64,000 nucleotides of DNA from Saccopteryx bilineata. Taxonomy: Eukaryota; Chordata; Mammalia; Chiroptera; Emballonuridae. The translations under genes were made by a program, and so were the position numbers. How positions within the stretch are numbered: the first letter of the stretch is position 1; each line of letters starts with the position of its first letter. Below, one piece after another: positions 10,831 through 21,733 of this stretch. Below the pieces are notes generated by a model, which was not told the DNA's origin, did not search any database, and saw nothing but the letters and a program-made list of their open reading frames with translations. Where the stretch lies: the NCBI RefSeq assembly GCF_036850765.1, contig NC_089490.1, positions 97,204,074 through 97,268,073 on the forward strand. The letters run 5' to 3'.

Positions 10831-12147
10831 CAGTGACTTTAACCTTTTTTGAGCCGCAGCACATTTTTTACATTTACAAAATCCTGGGGCACACCACCTA
10901 CCAAAATGACACAAAATGACACTCTAACACAGTACATATTATACATATAGTTAATAATATAGTTTCTAAATGTATTTATACTCACTTAGTGTGAAACCTG
11001 GGCCTGTTTCGATGAACACAAAAGGGATATCCTGGCAGGAATGGTAGAAAGACACACGAAGCTCTTCCTCAACAGTTCTCAGTCTCTCTCTCTGTTTTTA
11101 GTTTCTATCACAGTCAAGCTTGAGAAGCTCAGCTCACATAGATATGTGGTTGAAAACGGGAGCAATGTCAAAATAGCTTTGTTGGCCAGAATGGGGAACT
11201 CCTTGGCAACAGATAACCAAAGGAAGATCAGCAAACTTTAGCTTTAAAGTTAGATAACATTGTGATGCATTGTATATCACCCTCTGTGGGGGCCTCTTTT
11301 AAAAAGAAAAAGGTCAAATATCTATATACACCATCAGGATAGACATAACCAGCTGAGGCTGAGGCTTCATCTAGTGCAGGGGTCCCCAAACTACGGCCCG
11401 CGGGCCACATGCGGCCCCCTGAGGCCATTTATCCGGCCCCCCCCTGCACTTCCGGAAGGGGCACCTCTTTCATTGGTGGTCAGTGAGAGAAGCATAGTTC
11501 CCATTGAAATACTGGTCAGTTTGTTGATTTAAATTTACTTGTTCTTTATTTTAAATATTGTATTTGTTCTCTTTTTGTTTTTTACTTTAAAATAAGATAT
11601 GTGCAGTGTGCATAGGGATTTGTTCATAGTTTTTTTTATAGTCCAGCCCTCAACGGTCTGAGGGACAGTGAACTGGCCCCCTGTCTAAAAAGTTTGGGGA
11701 CCCCTGATCTAGTGGTGGCAACATTTACCTCCAGTCCTAACCAGGATTAGAAATCGAGACCATGGGGAGGAGTAGCAGCTTCAACTACTCGTCGTGGCCA
11801 CACAATGCAAGTGCATGGCAGCCCAAGCGGGGACCTTCCTGGGTGTGGATGAGAGGCAGCCTACTATTGGTTCATCGCTAGTGGTCGGGATGAATCCTAG
11901 AAGGTGATTGGTCAGTGAGCGTTCCCTGTGCCTCCACTCTTCCTGTTGCTGATAGCTGGAGGGATTGTGAGGGGAATGTTTATGTTCAGATGGAGGCAGC
12001 TGGCAGCAGGCCAGATAAATAGCCTCTGCGGGCCATATCCGGCACGCGGGCCATAGTTTGGGGGCCCATGTTTAATTTCCCTACGGCACACCGGACCATG
12101 TCTCACTGCACACTAGTGTGCCGCGGCACACTGGTTGAAAAACACTG
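10831..12147 (-). mobile_element. Internally deleted hAT element, copy A
   Basis: The ends form inverted repeats: the left end starts CAGTGACTTTAACCTTTTTT and the right end is CTGGTTGAAAAACACTG. The 8-bp flanks CTCTAGTG and CCCTAGAT agree at 5 of 8 positions, so the duplication is eroded. Its minus strand matches the plus strand of copy B (16238-17201) over nearly the whole length. The minus strand at about 11030-11245 keeps the 3' end of a hAT transposase gene, with an 11-nt deletion relative to copy B. A younger MITE is inserted at 11377-11706. Confidence 0.85.
11377..11706 (+). mobile_element. hAT MITE, CAGGGGTCCCC family, copy 2, nested in copy A
   Basis: A 330-bp element with ends CAGGGGTCCCCAAAC and TTTGGGGACCCCTG and a perfect 8-bp duplication, ATCTAGTG (11369-11376 and 11707-11714). 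The related hAT copy B has a single uninterrupted CACTAGAT at 16654-16661, the reverse complement, which is the empty site. It therefore inserted after copy A arrived. Confidence 0.95.
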
Positions 12148-12155
12148 CCCTAGAT

Positions 12156-12663
12156 AACTAGGACACTTTCTTATTCTCCAACACATTTCTACTCTAGATG
12201 TTTGTTCCTTATGATCAGAGTGCCTTTATATTTCCTGATCTTTGCCTGACCTAAATCCAGATCTTTTCATTCCATATCCAGTTTTCTTTCCATTATAAAC
12301 ATATTCTTTATATGTCTCAAAGCCCTGGTTGTGGCACTAGGTTCTTGAGCAATATCCTTTGAGAGGTTGTTGCTTGAACACCATTACTAAGCCCTTGGGG
12401 AGAGCACAGAGGACAAAGGAACAGAGCATATCTGCTCTGTGAAAGCAAGGGGCTGAAAAGGATGGCGCTAAGTGGAGAGTCTAAAGAAATTTTCTCTTAC
12501 TGCTGTTTTCTTCAACAAGTCCTAAGCTTTGTTTCTAGAATGAAAAGGCAGAGGATGAAGTGAGGACAGGAAGTCAGAGAATGGGCTTTACCTAGTTGGG
12601 GCTGGGAAGAAAGATGGATGGAATAAGTTGCAAACTGGAGCCAGATTTTTTACTCCCAAACAC
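12156..12663. other. Non-coding DNA, nothing recognised
   Basis: No repeat family or coding feature seen. Confidence 0.4.
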
Positions 12664-12679
12664 GGTATGTAGTTTTTAA

Positions 12680-12917
12680 CACTTTTTTTTTTTAATATTT
12701 GTTTATTTTATTTTATTTATTTTATTTTTTATTTATTCATTTTAGAGAAGAGAGAGAGAAGGAGAGAGAGAGACAGAGAGAGGAGAGAGAGACAGGGGGG
12801 AGGAGCTGGAAGCATCAACTCCCACATGTGCCCCGACCAGGCAACCCAGGGCCTCGAACTGGCGACCTCAGCATTTCCAGGCCGACACCCCATCCACTGC
12901 GCCACCACAGGTCAGGC
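12680..12917 (-). mobile_element. Short tRNA-derived bat SINE
   Basis: The minus strand starts GCCTGACCTGTGGTGGCGCA with a tRNA-like head, then GGTCGCCAGTTCGAGGCCC as the B-box region, and a CT-rich, A/T-rich tail at the left. A perfect 16-bp duplication, GGTATGTAGTTTTTAA, flanks it (12664-12679 and 12918-12933), so it is a clean L1-mediated insertion. Confidence 0.93.
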
Positions 12918-13206
12918 GGTATGTAGTTTTTAATCCAGGCTGTTCCTGAGTTCTATGCTTTTACAATAAACCAGTGATCTAGTAAGTAAATGTTTCCCTG
13001 TGTTCTGTGAGCTGCTTTAGCACATTCATCAAATCCAAAGAGCAGGGTTGTGGGACGGCTGATTTTGATCTCAGTTGGCCAGAAGTACAGGTGACAATTT
13101 AGGCTTGGGATTGGCATTTAGAGTTGAGTATAGGGGACACAGTCTTACGATATCTGACATTTCAGAATCAAGCTGAACTATAGGTTCTGCTGCTGCCAGA
13201 GAATTG

Positions 13207-13542
13207 CAGGGAGAATGAGCCTCAGCCACTGCTTTGAGACAGCCTGGACTCCCGATCTTGCCAGTCCACCACTGCTCGTCATGCAGCTGGCAGGGAGAAT
13301 GAGCCTCAGCCACTGCTTTGAGACAGCCTGGACTCCCCATCTTGTCAGTCCACCACTGCTCGTCATGCAGCTGGCAGGGAGAATGAGCCTCAGCCACTGC
13401 TTTGAGACAGCCTGGACTCCCCATCTTGTCAGTCCACCACTGCTCGTCATGCAGCTGGCAGGGAGAATGAGCCTCAGCCACTGCTTTGAGACAGCCTGGA
13501 CTCCCCATCTTGCCAGTCCACCACTGCTCATCGTGCAGACAC
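13207..13542. repeat. 84-bp minisatellite, four copies
   Basis: Four head-to-tail copies start at 13207, 13291, 13375 and 13459, each beginning CAGGGAGAATGAGCCTCAGC. They are nearly identical, differing at a few positions. Because 84 is a multiple of three, open frames run through all copies on both strands, including a 188-codon minus-strand frame (13071-13637) containing a 28-residue repeat. This is a by-product of the period. Nothing else supports a gene. Confidence 0.95.
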
Positions 13543-14700
13543 AGCGCTTTCCCTGAGAGCATTTCATCCGGCTCCCCTGATGCAAAGGATGGGCCGAAAC
13601 AGTTACAAACCACTATCTGAAGCCTGTGGGTAGACATTCCAAGGAGATGCCAGAGGAATGAATTGTGATTGGTTAGAATGAGGAGACTGCAGGCCGGAGC
13701 TGAGCTGGAGGTGAATTGGAAGGCTTCTTTCTGAGGCCAGTCTCCCAGGCTTCATTTCAGAGCCCTTCTCTTTAAAAACATTGCATACATATAGACATGT
13801 CTGAAGTTGTCCAAGGAATGGTCCTCGGGCTTTGAGGCAGTCGTGCTTGTCCTTGCCTTGTCTCTGGTGCCTGGCCTCTGTTTCCCTTTCTTGATTTAGG
13901 TGTTTTTGCTCAATCCATTTCAAGGACCACTAGAAAAATCTATCCAAGATCAAATTCTTTCTCTTTTCAAGAAGGCTTCTATGGCTACCACCGGGGACTT
14001 GCCCTGGCTTCCCCGATCCACCCCCAGCTCCACCCAGGCTCCTGGAAAGGGGACTGACGGCTCTGTGCCCAAGCATCTCGTTTCAACTGTCACAATGGGG
14101 AGATGGCAGGGGGCTGATAGTGTCCCCCCAGGAGTTCTCTGTCTGTTAGGCTAGGCCCAGGCCATTCACGGAGAGGCCATTCCCAGGGCCTCGGGTTTCG
14201 GGATGGGGAGATTAGTGCGGGGCCTTCCGACCAGGCAGACGGGGCACGGGCTCTCCATTTCCCTGTCTGGCTCTGGGTCTTCAGAACTAAGTAGCTGCCA
14301 TCTCCGAGGAAGTGGGGGCTGACTCTCGCTCTGCCTCTGAGGGCCAGTGGGTGGGCCAGGGGGGATTACAGATGGAATTGCTAACAGATGGGCATTGCTT
14401 TAAGTCTCAGTTCATAGTGAAATCAAAGAGAGAGCTCCCCTTTGCTATCTTCAAAGACGACAGCAGAGGAATTCCACCTCTTTTTCCTACTCTACTTTTT
14501 TCATGCACCCCCCCTCCCGCACAATAATAAAGCATCCTGGAATTTCAGAATTGGAATACACTTTAAAAGCCTTTGGTCTACCCACTCTCCTCATGTTACA
14601 TATGAGAAAACAGGGGAAGAGGTCCGTGGCTGGTCCAAGGCCACACACTAGACAGTGTCACACAAAGATGAGACCCGGGTGCCTCCCACTTGTTTCTCCT
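13543..14700. other. Non-coding DNA, nothing recognised
   Basis: Moderately GC-rich, with short open frames on both strands and no recognisable product. Confidence 0.4.
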
Positions 14701-14710
14701 CTTCCCAACC

Positions 14711-15154
14711 CAGTGGTTCCCAAGCTTTGGCCTTGTGTGTACAGTGTATGTCCGTTTTGGCAGAGCTGCAGACACCTGTGCTGCTGCTTACTGCTTTAGC
14801 CAGGCCCACTCTTTGACTTAAATGTAGTTATTGTATCACAAATGCCATTGAAAAAAGCAATATTACTTGCTTTAAATACTGGAGAGCAGAGGACAAATAT
14901 ATCAATGGAAACCAGTGTTAATGAAACTAGCTGCCTATTGTGATCTGTTGAGAGCTATCGCTCTGTTTATTTGGGGTTCAAGTGGGAGCTAAGTGTTTGA
15001 GAAGAGTTAAGGAGATCCTAGCACCTGACTGAAATTGTCTCCTTCAAGAAGAATTGAAATGGAAGCATCCTTCTTGAAGGTTAATTCCTCCCCAGGCACT
15101 AGCAAAGCTTTCTCGCAACACCTGTGGGGCGTGCTCCCCACTTTGGGATCACTG
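14711..15154. mobile_element. Probable old hAT (Charlie-type) MITE
   Basis: The ends CAGTGGTTCCCAAGCTTTGG and, at the right, CCCCACTTTGGGATCACTG are imperfect inverted repeats of the hAT-Charlie type. No matching 8-bp duplication is left. Internal sequence is non-coding. It could instead be a fragment of a related medium-age family. Confidence 0.5.
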
Positions 15155-16229
15155 CACTAGATGTGCTGCCTCCAGGGGGGTGCAGACCCCTTGCCTTGCT
15201 GGTTTTCCTTCTCAGAGGCAGGCTGCCCTGATGAAGAAGGCAGACACAGTATTCCTTGCACATTTAAAAAAGGATGGACAGTGGTTTCTGTGGAGATTCT
15301 TTTTTATGTGATTTCATTGTAGGCTGGTGGAGTTTCTCACACTTTCTGGCTGGGAACCTCCTGGAGAGGAACACAGGGTCATAGAAGGTGATTAACAAGT
15401 TCTTAAAACTAAGAGATACCTAAGTGATTTTCTATATGCTAGGTGTCCTCCACCTCCCCTTTATTGCGGTCCCCATAAGTTACCGTGTGATATGAGGACA
15501 AATAAATAGAATCCCCTCCTTTGCGGGAATATCAAACATGCTGTATATGACCGGAGACATAGAATGCCGGGTAGAATAGGGTCGCTTTCAAACACAGCAT
15601 GAAATTGTAATCTTAGTATTACTACAAGTAATGACCCAATTGGGACATGGTTCTTAATCACCAGCCGCTGCTAGTTGTGGGGTCACAGAAATAAATAATG
15701 CATCACAATGCATCCTGTCTGCACAAAGGGCGGCTTTGTGTAGTGGAGACAAATTGCATTGATATAAAAGGGTAACAAGGATGTACATGGTACAGACATG
15801 CTGATTGGTGGTCTGATGAATGTTCTGGAAGCCTGGAGGAGGGAGGAAGGCCAAGGGCTTGAGGGGGAAGTTTTGTGGAGAAGGTAGGATTTTTGCAGGA
15901 CTTCCTTCTCCCTATTTTTCTCTGGTCTTCCTTCTCCCCCTCCTTGCCCTCTTCTAGAATGGGCACAGAGTCTGCACCAATGGAGGGCTGGGGGTTGGCT
16001 GTCACCCCTGGATGTGGGCTGAACAAGCATCCTGGAAGCCTGTGCAGATGGGAGGCTGGTCAGTTGGACAGCACCCACGCTGCTACCCATGAGATCCTTG
16101 AAGACAATTTACCAGTTGCCAAATTCTCCTTATAGCCCACTGTCCTCCCCAAGGCCTTGCACAGCAGTTTCTGAGGACTAGTGAGGGGTGGAGAGCACTC
16201 AGGCGAGGCAGGTGACAGCACTGCACACC
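15155..16229. other. Non-coding DNA, nothing recognised
   Basis: Open frames of up to 135 codons on the minus strand near 15683-16090 lack any family signature. No repeats recognised. Confidence 0.4.
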
Positions 16230-16237
16230 CACTAGAG

Positions 16238-17201
16238 CAGTGTTTTTCAACCAGTGTGCCGTGAGACATGGTCAGGTGTGCTGTGGGGAAATTAAACATG
16301 GACCCCCAAACTACGGCCCGCGTGCCGAATACAGCCCGCGGAGGCTATTTATCCGGCCCGCCACCAGCCGCCTCCATCCGAACATAAACATTCCCCTCAC
16401 AATCCCTCCAGCTATCAGCGACAGGAAGAGTGGAGGCACAGGGAACGCTCACTGACCAATCACCTTCTAGGATTCATCCTGACCACTAGCGATGAACCAA
16501 TAGTAGGCCACCTTTCATCCACACCCAGGAAGGTCCCCGCTTGGGCTGCCACGCACTTGTCATTGTGTGGCAACGACGAGTAGTTGAAGCTGCTACTCCT
16601 CCCCATGGTCTCGATTTCTAATCCTGGTCAGGACTGGAGGTAAATGTTGCCACCACTAGATGAAGCCTCAGCCTCAGCTGGTTATGTCTATCCTGATGGT
16701 GTATATAGATATTTGACCTTTTTCTTTTTAAAAGAGGCCCCCGCAGAGGGTGATATACAATGCATCACAATGTTATCTAACTTTAAAGCTAAAGTTTGCT
16801 GATCTTCCTTTGGACAGTTTTTGGTTATCTGTTGCCAAGGAGTTCCCCATTCTGGCCAACAAAGCTATTTTGACATCGCTCCCGTTTTCAACCACGTATC
16901 TATGTGAGCTGAGCTTCTCAAGCTTGACTGCGATAGAAACTAAAAACAGAGAGAGACTGAGAACTGTTGAGGAAGAGCTTCGTGTGTGTCTTTCTACCAT
17001 TCCTGCCAGGATATCCCTTTTGTGTTCATCGAAACAGGCCCAGGTTTCACACTAAGTGAGTATAAATACATTTAGAAACTATATTATTAACTATATGTAT
17101 AATATATACTGTGTTAGAGTGTCATTTTGGTAGGTGGTGTGCCCCAGGATTTTGTAAATGTAAAAAATGTGCTGTGGCTCAAAAAAGGTTGAAAATCACT
17201 G
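16238..17201 (+). mobile_element. Internally deleted hAT element, copy B
   Basis: A 964-bp element with ends CAGTGTTTTTCAACCAGTGT and, at the right, AGGTTGAAAATCACTG. The flanks CACTAGAG (16230-16237) and ATCTAGGG (17202-17209) agree at 5 of 8 positions. It lies inverted relative to copy A, about 4.1 kb away. It contains a stretch at about 16300-16370 that looks like the head of the CAGGGGTCCCC MITE (CCCCAAACTACGGCCCGCG, then ATTTATCCGGCCCG). It retains the 3' part of a transposase gene. Confidence 0.87.
16750..17055 (+). pseudogene. hAT transposase, C-terminal fragment
   Basis: An open stretch of 101 codons inside hAT copy B. It encodes the C-terminal dimerisation region typical of hAT transposases: the motif [10 protein letters not shown] is followed by [17 protein letters not shown], then a basic KNRERL segment. 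The N-terminal DNA-binding domain and the catalytic core are absent, and the frame has no ATG at its start (it opens at GTG). It is therefore a gene remnant, not a gene. The equivalent minus-strand region of copy A (about 11030-11245) has lost 11 nt between two TTTGG direct repeats and is frameshifted. The family resembles the transposase lineage that also gave host genes such as ZBED5 and FAM200; that comparison is from memory. Confidence 0.8.
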
Positions 17202-17209
17202 ATCTAGGG

Positions 17210-18018
17210 AGTGAGGCACATATGGCTAGCAGTGGGCAGTCACTTGCACTGGGCTCTGGGAATGAGGAGGGGTGGGCTCTGACAGGCATGTGGAGGAGTC
17301 AGGCCACTCTACAACCTCCCAGACTTTCACTCACATTCACTAGTGACAGAAGGAATACATACATAACTCTTGGGGGCCTAGAAATTTAATTCAAAGTAAT
17401 GTACTTCAAGCTTAAAATTTCCCTGAAGCTTCATGTTGTATCTTCAGAATGTATGATTTTATTGTATTCTACACCATAGGTTTTCAAACCTATTCCACAG
17501 ATTTTTTTTAAACAAAAAATAGTATTTTCCTCAATTTCTGAGTAACCTTGATACTGATAGGAAGATATTCCATGTATGGCTTGCACTTCGCTTGGCCCAG
17601 AGCTTAACCTGGAATCCCTCAAGCTTACATGCACCCTGTTTAAAAAGTGCCACCGTAGGCCATGAGCAGGAGAGGGATACGGTCAGACCAGAGGCAGCAC
17701 GAAGACTTGTACAGGTCAGGCAGGTGGGACGCCACTGGATTACGTAGGTGAGGAATGACACCTGCCTGGCCCACAGTGGAAGCAGCAAAAAGGAAGCACC
17801 GGGATAGCCTCCAGGTAACATTGCCAGGTAGAGTTCACATGTTCAGAATCTAGACTTGCTGTTTGGGCTGGAGTGATGCCCTTAAAAACAACGCAGCATG
17901 TATATTTCACCAGCGAGGGAATGTGCTGGAGTTGACTGGGTTCCGGGATCAATCCAGTGATAAACAACAAATGCAACTTTTCAGGCCAGCTGGGGTTTAG
18001 AATTGGCAGCTTCTCAGT
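17210..18018. other. Non-coding DNA, nothing recognised
   Basis: No repeat or gene recognised. Confidence 0.4.
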
Positions 18019-18031
18019 TCAAAGAAAAGGA

Positions 18032-18399
18032 GCCTGACCAGGCAGTGGCACAGTGGGTAGAGCGTCGGACTGGGATGCGGAAGGACCCAGGTTCGAGACT
18101 CCGAGGTCGCCAGCTTGAGCACGGGCTCCTCTGGTTTGAGCAAAAGCTCACCAGCTTAGCTTAAACCCAAGCTCTCTGGCTCAAGCAAGGGGTTACTCGG
18201 TCTGCTAAAGGCCCGTGGTCAAGGCACATATGAGAAAGCAATCAATGAACAACTAAGGTGTCGCAACAAAAAACTAATGATTGATGCTTCTCGTCTCTCT
18301 CCGTTCCTGTCTGTCTGTCCCTATCTATCCCTCTCTCTGATTCTCTGTCTCTGTAAAAAAAAAAAAAAGAAAAAAGAAAGAAAAAAAAGAAGAAGAAGA
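18032..18399 (+). mobile_element. Rhin-1-like tRNA-derived SINE
   Basis: Closely similar to the SINE at 9734: head GCCTGACCAGGCAGTGGCAC, B box GGTTCGAGACT, body with GAAAGCAATCAATGAACAAC, then TCTCTGATTCTCTGTCTCTG and a poly-A/AAG-rich tail. The 11-bp duplication AAAGAAAAGGA flanks it (18021-18031 and 18400-18410). Confidence 0.9.
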
Positions 18400-18410
18400 A
18401 AAGAAAAGGA

Positions 18411-21167
18411 AAAAGCTTCCCCAAATACAATAAGCTTACGCCAGGCTGATAACATCAGCTGGTAAAAGACTCCTTGGACAGAGGGTTGCTTTAACAAAAC
18501 AATATTTTCATGAGTTAAATGCAAACAAAGCAGAACCATGTGTGGCCAGCTCTCCCCACTTGGGGTTCGGTGGGGATGGGCTGGAGGTGGTGGAGGTGAA
18601 GAAGGGCATTGACAGAAAACATTTGAGATTCTTCCTAAAAAAAAAAAAAATAGAGATGTAAAAAAACAAAGTAGCAGCTGTTGCTTCCAACCTACTTTCT
18701 CCTATTCTAAAATTGTCCTGAGGTTTCCCTGGTCCTAATCTGATGAATGTAATAAATCCAGACTTTCTAAGTGCTCTCTGGCAAATCTGGAGCCAATTCG
18801 TGCCAGGCTAGAGATGCTGCTGGTTTAACCACCTAATCCTCTGCCCCTCTCTACCTCCCTGTTTCCACACAGGCAGAAATGAGGCTCGGGGCTTTGTGAA
18901 TGGAGGCAGGGAGGAGCCTGGGTAACGCACATTCCTGCGTAACCTCACCTATATTTGGAAAAAGCATTAAGGAATTATTCAAAAGCTACTTACTCTCAAT
19001 GATGATCTGCTTTGCAGTCACGGTTTTGTATTTGCCTTCTGGAAGGGTGGTCTGTGTGTGTGTGAGGTGTGAGTCACTGAAGTGTAGAGATGGGAACAGC
19101 TACAGAAGGGAGGGAAGGAAGAATTTACAGCATAACTGGCGATGTTTGTACTTTTGTTTTTTAGGAGGAGGAGCTAGAGAGTTGAACAGAAGCCTGGAAT
19201 GAGGCCTGGACCATGTACCCTTCAAGAAGAAGGATTGCACATCAGTAATTAAAGAATCCATTTATTTAAAAAGCAGTATCTGACGAGTTCTTCCTTTCAC
19301 TAGGACAAGTCTCTTTGAGGCCCCGTGTACCATGTCCTATGCGCCACCTCCGCTTTTCAGTGAAGGGCTTACAGGAGAGCCCGAGTATGGCGAGTGCTAT
19401 GTACGTTTGTCGGTGTTGGTGGTGTCATTACTATTACTGACATTTTTTTAGAACTCAACATACACCTCAACATATTGAGCAACCCACTCTTTGGCAGGCA
19501 TATGCAAGGCCCTGAGGATGCACAGAGAAATAAATAGTTGGGTCTTCAAGGCATTCACATTTCTAGGCCTCCATAATTTAACTTCCTCATTGTGTGTTGT
19601 GATTCTGTTCCCTCCGTCCACACCATTCTCCTGGCTGTCTTCACAAACACAAGTGAAGGCTCAGAGAACCTAGAAGGCAGCGCAGCGGAGGGTTTGTGTA
19701 GGCAATGAGTTAGAACTCCCACTGGCCAGAGCTGGCTGGCCACCAAGAACTAGGAAACCTGCCTCACAGACCCCCATCTCCCTTTTCACCATCAGACTCT
19801 TATAACTGTGCCCTCCTCCAACACTATCCTTAAGAAAACAGCTAGGGTTTGTCCTTAATGTGAATTCAACTCTCCCAGGGATAGTTCAACTATAAGCCTT
19901 AGTTTTAATTATGAAGAAAAGTCCGTGCTCTACTTTGAAAAGAATATTAGGCTGTAGTTAAGAAACGGGAGATATTATTTCAGGCAGTAAGTCTTCCATG
20001 GGCCCATGGAATCACACAACATTGGCTATAGGCTACTGAGCCCATTGTGAGTCCAGTTCTGCCCCTCTACCCCCAGCCCTCCCTCTGGGCCACCCAGCAA
20101 CCGTTGCTTCCTTCTGGGAAGGGAATTCAATGCCTGAGTTCCCACTGCACGTAGCCCGAGCACTTCTCTTGGTCTGTGCCTTGGATGCCCTCTCCCAGCT
20201 GCAGAGGAATTTCTAGAGCTCCACATTTACAGACGCCTAATGCCATCCCCTAATCCCTCTGCATCCCAACCAAAGTCTGGCCAGGGAATAAATAGTCCAG
20301 CCATTCTGGAAACGGCCACACAATATATTTCCCTTCCCTGGCTAAGGCCTGAAGCTACCCCGTGACTCTCCATTCTTATTCCTATGAGACACCTCGGCTG
20401 GACAACAGCTTTTAAAGAGCTGCTTCATTTGGCGGACACCTCATCTCTGCCCTTTGTGTGGTTAACGATGTGTGCAGAACCTACGTTCATCACAAAAGAC
20501 AGGCAGCCTCAGGTGGATTCATGGCCTTTCTCTGGGACACGTCTGCACTCTCCCTGACTCAGTGACCCCTCACAGGAGGAAATGTAATACCAACTGAATT
20601 TTTATCCAGCTCCTTTAATCCTTAAGGCTCAAATTCACTTCCACCAGCTCTCTCTTACACATATACCTTCACAGTCAAAAGGTAAAGATAATTTTTCAAC
20701 TGTGTACTCCCCTTCCCTTGCTCTTTTCTGACAAATGTTCACTGACCCTGGTGACTTCTTTGAGGGCCTGACCCTTGAGGTCTTCTCACATCTGTCTGGA
20801 CACTTTATCCCTTCTCAGTGCTTGTCTTTGTCACCCAAACCCACTATTCTTGAGTTAAAATGTCAAATTTGACTCAGAAAGTGCCTCTTATTGTATTTCC
20901 TCTTTATGATGGCAACAACCTTATCTGAGGAGAAAATGCAGATCTAGTTTCTAAAACCTGAATTTATTAACCCTTAGTCTCTTTACCTGGTCTTGGGACC
21001 TAAAGGGTTATAATATATTAGACTTGAAATATCTTAAGAACGGAGACTCTGTATTATTCATATCTTTATTGCCATAGCACAAGCTAAGGGTCTAGCCCAT
21101 AGTGTATGCTCAAAAGTCACTGAAGAATAAATGAATAATGTTCCTACTTCAGATGCTGTGCTCTTAA
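18411..21167. other. Non-coding DNA with L2-like relics
   Basis: Mostly unrecognised. Weak L2-like 3'-end matches occur at about 19490-19560 (GGCAGGCATATGCAAGGCCC) and 21030-21145 (TAGCCCATAGTGTATGCTCA, AATAAATGAATAATG). No convincing exon was seen. A (GT)n run lies near 19050. Confidence 0.4.
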
Positions 21168-21172
21168 GTGGG

Positions 21173-21712
21173 TGTATATCCAGTAGTCACAACCACCACA
21201 GCTGCCTGGCACTCACAGGTTCTCATTAGATTTGAACAAATGGTAGAGAAACAATGGAACCAAGAACTGGTGGGCCATTAGCTTTATTCTAACCTCGCAA
21301 CCAGCTGGCGAATAAATACACACAGAGGGAAAATACTTTCCTTTCCATTCAGGGCTCCCAAAGCCACTGACTTTCTCACGGTTTTCCTAGAATCAAAGGC
21401 CCCCACTAGTTCAGCGGAGCTCACAAAGCCCTTTACCTCTGTTCTCCTTTAACACCCCACCATCTTGGCTCCTTCCTCCTGCAACAATGTGGTCTCTGAC
21501 AAAAATGGCCTCCTAGCTCCTTCTTCTTCTTCTCTCTTCTTAAAACTTTTCAGCACAAAAATCCCTCCTCCAGCACACATTAGCATAACCAAGACCCTTC
21601 CCAAGCAGGAAGGTAATTAGCTGTATCATGTGGCAGCATCATCATGTGAACAGAAGCCATTTTTAACAAAGTGAGCATAAAAATCACATTTTACAAACCT
21701 ATTTGCCCAACA
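21173..21712 (-). repeat. 3' LTR of the ERVL-like element
   Basis: A 540-bp LTR. On the minus strand it starts TGTTGGGCAAATAGG and ends near GGATATACA. An AATAAA signal lies near the R/U5 part (plus strand CTTTATT at about 21281-21287). It carries a 4-bp ATAT insertion near its end relative to the other LTR. Confidence 0.85.
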
Positions 21713-21733
21713 AGCCACCCCTTTTGCTCACTT
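21713..21733 (-). promoter_or_regulatory. Polypurine tract before the 3' LTR
   Basis: Minus-strand AAAAGGGGTGGCT lies directly before the TG of the 3' LTR, the position where plus-strand DNA synthesis is primed in LTR elements. Identified by position and composition. Confidence 0.65.

Noticed and set aside
13207..13542. CRISPR-like array
   Set aside because: Units are contiguous 84-bp repeats without unique spacers, in a clearly mammalian genome.
13071..13637. 188-codon minus-strand frame with a 28-residue repeat
   Set aside because: Caused by the 84-bp period being a multiple of three. Frames are open on both strands, and no start context, splice or homology signal is visible.
14711..15154. 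Confident assignment as a young hAT MITE
   Set aside because: The ends are only partly complementary and no 8-bp duplication is present, so it was kept only as a probable old relic.
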